Below, piece by piece: positions 59,952 to 64,000 of a DNA stretch of 64,000 nucleotides (within the stretch, counting starts at the first letter, position 1; the number at the start of each line of letters is the position of its first letter). The DNA comes from [Streptosporangium] indianense. GTDB lineage: Bacteria; Actinomycetota; Actinomycetes; Streptomycetales; Streptomycetaceae. Made by a program: the position numbers and the translations under genes. The notes below the pieces were generated by a model. That model was not told where the DNA came from. It did no database searches and worked only from the letters and a program-made list of their open reading frames with translations. The DNA is taken from positions 1-64,000 of the forward strand of contig NZ_JAKEIO010000004.1 in assembly GCF_021474405.1 (NCBI RefSeq), written 5' to 3'.

Positions 59952-60718
59952 GTCCGGGCCTGAGGGCACGGGCTGCCCGGCGGCGCTGCCGTATCGGGGG
60001 TGTGGAGGCGGAAGCCGACCCGGCGGATGGTCTCGATCCAGGCGGGATCGCCGAGCTTGCGGCGCAGGGCGGCCACGTGCACGTCCAGCGTCTTGGTGGG
60101 GCCGAAGAAGTGCGGGTCCCATACCTGGTCGACGATCTGCCGGCGCGAGCAGACCGCCCCCGGGTCCAGAGCGAGGTGGGCCAGCAGGTCGAATTCCTTC
60201 GGAGCCAGGGCGATGGGAACGTCGTGGAGGTGGACCTGGCGGGTGCGGCGGTCGATGACCAGCGGCCCCACAACCTGCGGGGTGTCCGAGGGCGCGGGCC
60301 CCCGGACACGGGGACCGGAGCGGCCCGCGTCGTCCGCATCGCCGGGGGCGCCGGCAGGCGGTGTCCGAGGGCGGGCGCGGCGGGTGACCGCGCGGATGCG
60401 GGCGACCAGTTCCCGGACGCCGAACGGCTTGGCCATGTAGTCGTCCGCACCCAGTTCGAGACCCAGGACCCGGTCTATCTCCTCACCCCGGGCGGTGATC
60501 ATGATGATCGGTACGTCCGAGCGCCGGCGCAGGGCCCGGCAGACGTCGATACCGTCCATGTCCGGCAGGCCCAGATCGAGCAGCACCATCTCCGGCTCGG
60601 GCGCGGCCAGTGCCGCCGAGCCGGTGCGCGCCCGTTCCACGGCGTATCCGTAGCGGCCCAGGCCCTCGGCCAGCGGGCCGGCGATCCGTTCGTCGTCTTC
60701 AACGAGCAGCACCTGCAT
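59948..60718 (-). CDS. OmpR/PhoB-type response regulator
   Basis: A 256-residue regulator. Receiver domain about 1-115 with acidic Asp8-Asp9, phospho-acceptor Asp48 in LLDLGLPDMDG and Lys97 in MAKPFG; then an unusually long linker of about 40 residues rich in Pro/Arg/Gly (about 120-160); then a winged-helix DNA-binding domain about 160-250 (IALAPKEFDLLAHL, TKTLDVHVAALRRKLG, IRRVGFRL). ATG 60718 starts MQVLLVEDDE. It precedes and overlaps the histidine kinase gene. Confidence 0.96.
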   Translation of the reverse strand: MQVLLVEDDERIAGPLAEGLGRYGYAVERARTGSAALAAPEPEMVLLDLGLPDMDGIDVCRALRRRSDVPIIMITARGEEIDRVLGLELGADDYMAKPFGVRELVARIRAVTRRARPRTPPAGAPGDADDAGRSGPRVRGPAPSDTPQVVGPLVIDRRTRQVHLHDVPIALAPKEFDLLAHLALDPGAVCSRRQIVDQVWDPHFFGPTKTLDVHVAALRRKLGDPAWIETIRRVGFRLHTPDTAAPPGSPCPQART

Positions 60719-60898
60719 GGCGTCAGGCTCACACCTCCACCGCTCCACGGTCATGATCACACCAACCCGTCCCGGTTTTCCGGACAGCACCTGATACGCG
60801 TTCGGGGACGCGCCCGCTCAACGAGGAGGGCCGAACTCGTCGGCAGCGGGCACCTTCGCAGCGGCGCTGACGACCCCGGCCCTGAGGCTGTGCCGACG

Positions 60899-61312
60899 TC
60901 AGCCCTCGTCGCCGGCCTCGTCCTTGGTCTTGAGGACCTTGTAGGTCTTCGGGTCCAGGTAGACCTCCACCTCACTGCCGTCAGCCTTCTTGATCTCGAC
61001 CGCGTAGGTGCCCGGGTTCTCCGCGTCCTTTTCGGACTTGACCACCGTGCCGGGGAAGGCGGCCAGCGCCGCGGCCTCCGCCTTCTGCTTGGCCGCGCCG
61101 GTCAGCGGGGTCTCCACCGCGTCGCCGCCCTCGTCACCCTCGGCCTGCGCGCCGCCCTCCGCTGCCTGGGCGTCGCCGGCAGACCGGCCGGCCGCCGCGC
61201 TGTCGGAGGACGAGGCTGAATCGCCGGAGTCCGCGCCGCCGCAGGCGACCAGCCCGACCAGCAGGACGGCGGTGGACACAGCGGCGGCCAGGGCGCGCTT
61301 GGAAGCGTTCAT
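60899..61312 (-). CDS. PepSY domain lipoprotein
   Basis: A 137-residue exported lipoprotein. Signal peptide with a lipobox-like VGLVAC (Cys24) followed by a long Ser/Ala/Gly/Asp-rich spacer (about 26-65), then a PepSY domain (about 72-135): AAALAAFPGTVVKSEKDAENPGTYAVEIKKADGSEVEVYLD. PepSY proteins inhibit peptidases or modulate sensors outside the cell. Position 180 bp upstream of the response-regulator gene on the same strand suggests it is part of, or regulated by, that two-component system. Confidence 0.9.
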   Translation of the reverse strand: MNASKRALAAAVSTAVLLVGLVACGGADSGDSASSSDSAAAGRSAGDAQAAEGGAQAEGDEGGDAVETPLTGAAKQKAEAAALAAFPGTVVKSEKDAENPGTYAVEIKKADGSEVEVYLDPKTYKVLKTKDEAGDEG

Positions 61313-61471
61313 GTCGCAGATCTCCAGGGGAGTCGGGGGACGTCGTACCGGCCGGTCAGCGGCGGAACACCGCAGATCCAGGCCGTCTCGGGGACGTCAA
61401 CGACCCTAGGAACAGGCACTCAAGCAGGAGGCCAGAGAGCGGCCAGGAAACCGATAGGAAACGACCAACCT

Positions 61472-61607
61472 TCAGCGACCCTCCTGCTCTTGGGCTGGTG
61501 GGGGTCTCTCCGGGCGGGAGGCGCCGGTGACCGCGGAGGCGACCTCTCCTCGGCGCAGCACCCGGGCCAGCGTCAGGGTGGCCATGGCGACCCCCATCTC
61601 CTCGGCG
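61472..61607 (-). pseudogene. Aldo/keto reductase C-terminal remnant
   Basis: The frame reads AEEMGVAMATLTLARVLRRG then EVASAVTGASRPERPPP and a stop, matching the penultimate helix and cofactor loop of aldo/keto reductases (ALAWVLRRPEVASAVIGASRPEQ). The catalytic domain is missing upstream. Confidence 0.65.
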
Positions 61608-62131
61608 CGGGGAACCCGGTGGGGTCAGGCTCGCGGTCCTGCGCGGAGGATACGGAGGGGTGGTGAGGTCCCTGCCCCGCCGTGTGCTCCGAAACCAGAA
61701 CAAGCACCTTGTGATCAGGACCCGACGTGTGAGGGGCATTCCGCAGGTGCGCAACCGGACGGTCATCAAAGCCCCGGGAGACCGGAACTGTGCGCGGGGA
61801 GCGGGCAGGCAACGGGGGACGTGCCTGCCGCCCCCACACGCGAGCACCCGCTCACGGAGGGAAGCGGGCCTCACCCGGGGCCGGCTCGCGACCCCGTACT
61901 TACAGGACACCACGGATCCCAGGTGTCACACCCGGGAGATGCGGCTGTACAGATGTGCAGCCTGGTGCCGTACGTACTCGGCAGCCGCCCGAGCCCCGCC
62001 GCGAGGTCGCCCAGCTCGTGCGGCAAGTCCGAGTAGTTCAGCGGGTGATGGGCTGTGGCGGATGGCCTGCCACAAAGCAGGCCTTAGGGTCGTTATGTGC
62101 GGCGCCACAAAAGCATCACAACTACGACACG
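61608..62131. other. Decayed stretch with no intact gene
   Basis: About 520 bp between the reductase remnant and the small membrane protein gene. Frames are short and show no family features. Confidence 0.5.
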
Positions 62132-62497
62132 TCATGCTCGGTTGATCCGCCCGGCAATTCCGTGACCGATGAGGAGATAGACGACAGCCGGAAGCCCGTA
62201 ATTGAGGACGATGCGCAGACCTTCTGTGTCCATGGTGAAAATATTCTGAGCCCAGCCGGACAGCCAGTCCGCCGCACCGTGCACGAATCCGACGAAGGCG
62301 TTGGCCTGGTTGGCATCAAGCAGGTACAGCACGATCCACAAGCCCAGAAGAGCGGCCGCGATGTCGGCGATCGTGCAGATGATGAGGGCTGTCCTACGTG
62401 CTGCGGCCTGGCCGCCACCGGAGTGACCAGCCGCTGGGGATTGGTCGTAGGCCGGGTATCCGGAAGCCGGATCGATGTTGCTCACGGGGTATCCCAT
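62132..62497 (-). CDS. Small membrane protein
   Basis: A 121-residue protein with a Gly/Ala/Pro/Ser-rich N-terminus (about 1-33), one strong membrane helix (about 36-60, ALIICTIADIAAALLGLWIVLYLL), an amphipathic segment (GAADWLSGWAQNIFTMD) and a second hydrophobic helix (about 92-112). No family is recognised. ATG 62497 lacks a ribosome site; GTG 62485 follows GATGGGATA and is the likelier start. Confidence 0.6.
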   Translation of the reverse strand: MGYPVSNIDPASGYPAYDQSPAAGHSGGGQAAARRTALIICTIADIAAALLGLWIVLYLLDANQANAFVGFVHGAADWLSGWAQNIFTMDTEGLRIVLNYGLPAVVYLLIGHGIAGRINRA

Positions 62498-62905
62498 CTG
62501 ACGCTTTCATTGCCGCCTTCTACAGCGTCGGGTATCCGCCGTGGCGTTACACCAGGACCGGGCGATGCCAATGTCGCCACTATTCCGACACTGCGCAAGG
62601 ACCACCTCACCAGGGATATTCCGGGTGCCGGAAAGTAATTCCGTCAGGCGGTTCTCGCTGCGGCGCCCCGCGACTTGATGAGCGCCACAGCCCGTTGGCT
62701 TGCTCGTCCCCACGTCAGTGGTGCGACACGAGGGCCGGCGCTTCTGCCCACGCAAGGGCGGAGCGCCGGATCGCCGCACTTGATTCGCCCAGGTCTGACA
62801 TCTGCTGTGCCCAGCCAAGGAATGCAGCACTGTGCATGGTCAGGACGAGGCCAAGCGCAGAGTGCAGCACCACCCGGCCCACCTGATCTGAACCAGTCCC
62901 GGGAA
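62498..62905. other. Stretch without a supported gene
   Basis: About 400 bp. A minus-strand frame ending near 62715 encodes SAAFLGWAQQMSDLGESSAA, which looks protein-like but has no start and no recognised family, so it may be a gene tail relic. Confidence 0.4.
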
Positions 62906-64000
62906 TCAGGCCGCGACGAGCTCCTGCTCGCGGTCCGGCGTCTTGACCTTGGGCTGCTTCTTGTTCGGCAGCGAGAGCCGGACGACCTTCCGCCAAGCGG
63001 AGAACACCTGCTTGGGCAGCGGGCCGGTGACGTACTCCAGCTCGTACTTCTCGAACAGCGCGCGCACCTTCACCGCGACCTCGGCGTACCGGTTGCTCGG
63101 CAGGTCCGGGAAGAGGTGGTGCTCGATCTGGTGCGAGAGGTTGCCGGTCATGAAGTGCATGGCCTTGCTGCCGCTGATGTTCGCCGACCCCATCATCTGG
63201 CGCAGGTACCACTGGCCGCGCGTCTCGCCGTTGATCGACCGGCGCTCGAAGACCTGTACGCCCTCGGGGAAGTGCCCGCACATGATCACCGAGTGGGACC
63301 AGAGGTTGCGGACCAGGTTCGCGGTGAACGTGGCGGCGAGCGTGGGGAGGAACGACGGGCCCGACAGCAGCGGGTGGATCACGTAGTCCTTGAGCACCTG
63401 CTTGCGGATCTTGCGGCCCACGGCCCTGGCCCGCGCGCGGAACTCCGGGTTCTTGCGGCGGCGCTTGTTCAGGTTCTTGCCGAGCTCCAGGTCGTACGCT
63501 GCGATGCCGTACTCGAAGAAGCAGGCGTTGATGAAGTTCCACAGCGGCTGGCCGAGGTGGAAGGGGTGCCACTTCTGGTCCTCGTCGACGCGCATGATGC
63601 CGTAGCCGAGGTCGTTGTCCTTGCCGATCACGTTGGTGTACGCGTGGTGCAGCTCGTTGTGCGAGTGCTTCCACTGGTCGGCCGGCGAGACGTGATCCCA
63701 CTCCCAGGTGGTGGAGTGGATCTTCGGGTCCCGCATCCAGTCCCACTGGCCGTGCAGGATGTTGTGGCCGATCTCCATGTTGTCCATGATCTTCGCCACG
63801 GACAGGCCGGCGGTGCCGATGATCCACGCGGGCGGGAAGAACGAGAACAGCAGCACGCCCCGGCTGACCAGCTCGAGCTTGCGCTGCGCCGAGATGACCT
63901 TGCGGATGTAGGCGGCGTCCTTCTCGCCACGGCTGGCGATCACCTCGTCGCGGATCGCGTCCAGCTCGCGGCCGAGCTCCTCGATCTGCTCCGCGGTCAG
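62906..64000 (-). CDS. Acyl-CoA desaturase, 5' partial
   Basis: At least 365 residues are visible, reading from the right edge (LTAEQIEELGRELDAIRDEV); the start codon lies just outside the window. It is a membrane di-iron desaturase related to mycobacterial DesA3-type stearoyl-CoA delta-9 desaturases. Histidine boxes: GHNILHGQWDW, HNELHHAYTN and HQIEHHLFPDLPSNRYAEV. It would put a cis double bond into acyl-CoA using electrons from a ferredoxin or rubredoxin reductase, not encoded here. It differs clearly from the other desaturase at 7.9-9.0 kb. Confidence 0.93.
   Translation of the reverse strand: MTAEQIEELGRELDAIRDEVIASRGEKDAAYIRKVISAQRKLELVSRGVLLFSFFPPAWIIGTAGLSVAKIMDNMEIGHNILHGQWDWMRDPKIHSTTWEWDHVSPADQWKHSHNELHHAYTNVIGKDNDLGYGIMRVDEDQKWHPFHLGQPLWNFINACFFEYGIAAYDLELGKNLNKRRRKNPEFRARARAVGRKIRKQVLKDYVIHPLLSGPSFLPTLAATFTANLVRNLWSHSVIMCGHFPEGVQVFERRSINGETRGQWYLRQMMGSANISGSKAMHFMTGNLSHQIEHHLFPDLPSNRYAEVAVKVRALFEKYELEYVTGPLPKQVFSAWRKVVRLSLPNKKQPKVKTPDREQELVAA

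Overview
The window comes from a high-GC actinomycete, almost certainly a Streptomyces: codon third positions are nearly all G or C, and GTG/TTG starts and GGAGG-type ribosome sites are common. Its left edge holds tap (5' end outside the window) followed by tpg, the telomere-associated protein and terminal protein that cap linear Streptomyces replicons. The DNA is therefore probably from a chromosome arm or a large linear plasmid. The arm setting fits the many decayed gene pieces: convertase P-domain/TPR chimera, IS5-type transposase tail, alpha/beta-hydrolase piece, LuxR-type regulator, SDR, cupin, aldo/keto reductase tail, frameshifted zinc ribbon, and a degenerate initiator-tRNA-like element.

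Layout. 0-5 kb: tap-tpg, a RibD/DHFR-like reductase divergent from a TetR regulator, an RsbW-like ATPase and a DUF2975 membrane protein. 5-11.7 kb: gene debris, an NlpC/P60-like protein lacking its catalytic Cys, a fatty acid desaturase, and a double alpha/beta hydrolase divergent from a MerR regulator with a clear operator. 11.7-15.1 kb: a GNAT-aminotransferase fusion translationally coupled to a CdsA-like cytidylyltransferase and divergent from a LysE-type exporter, the most system-like metabolic locus here. 15.4-24 kb: DsbA-like lipoprotein, secreted peptidase, SRPBCC protein, Fe-S photolyase, SigE-type sigma factor coupled to a membrane-anchored beta-propeller, secreted phospholipase A2 and another secreted protein. 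24-31.6 kb: cold-shock protein, tRNA-like element, FdhF-type molybdoenzyme with an SRPBCC protein, aldehyde dehydrogenase, cyclophilin and a GNAT protein.

31.6-42 kb: two SpoIIE-type phosphatases, a Tat-exported FAD oxidoreductase, YidD, a DUF6194 protein divergent from a tandem MerR-MerR regulator, and a tendamistat-type alpha-amylase inhibitor. 41.6-49.7 kb: stress-type genes (two hemerythrin proteins, RecQ helicase, SPW membrane protein, SUKH-like protein, UBP-zinc-finger/DUF427 fusion, aldo/keto reductase). 49.9-57 kb: orphan gas-vesicle protein, NfeD-SPFH operon, secreted beta protein, DUF3291 protein, kinase-like protein. 57-64 kb: EF-hand-like protein, a response regulator/histidine kinase pair with a PepSY lipoprotein, and a second acyl-CoA desaturase cut by the right edge.

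The most interesting reading is that Tap carries motifs in the order and approximate spacing of the palm motifs A, B and C of protein-primed family-B DNA polymerases such as phi29, next to the protein primer Tpg. That would make tap-tpg a polymerase/primer pair for end patching. This is inference from motifs by eye and needs profile and structure comparison. All names are by recognition from sequence; no database search was run.
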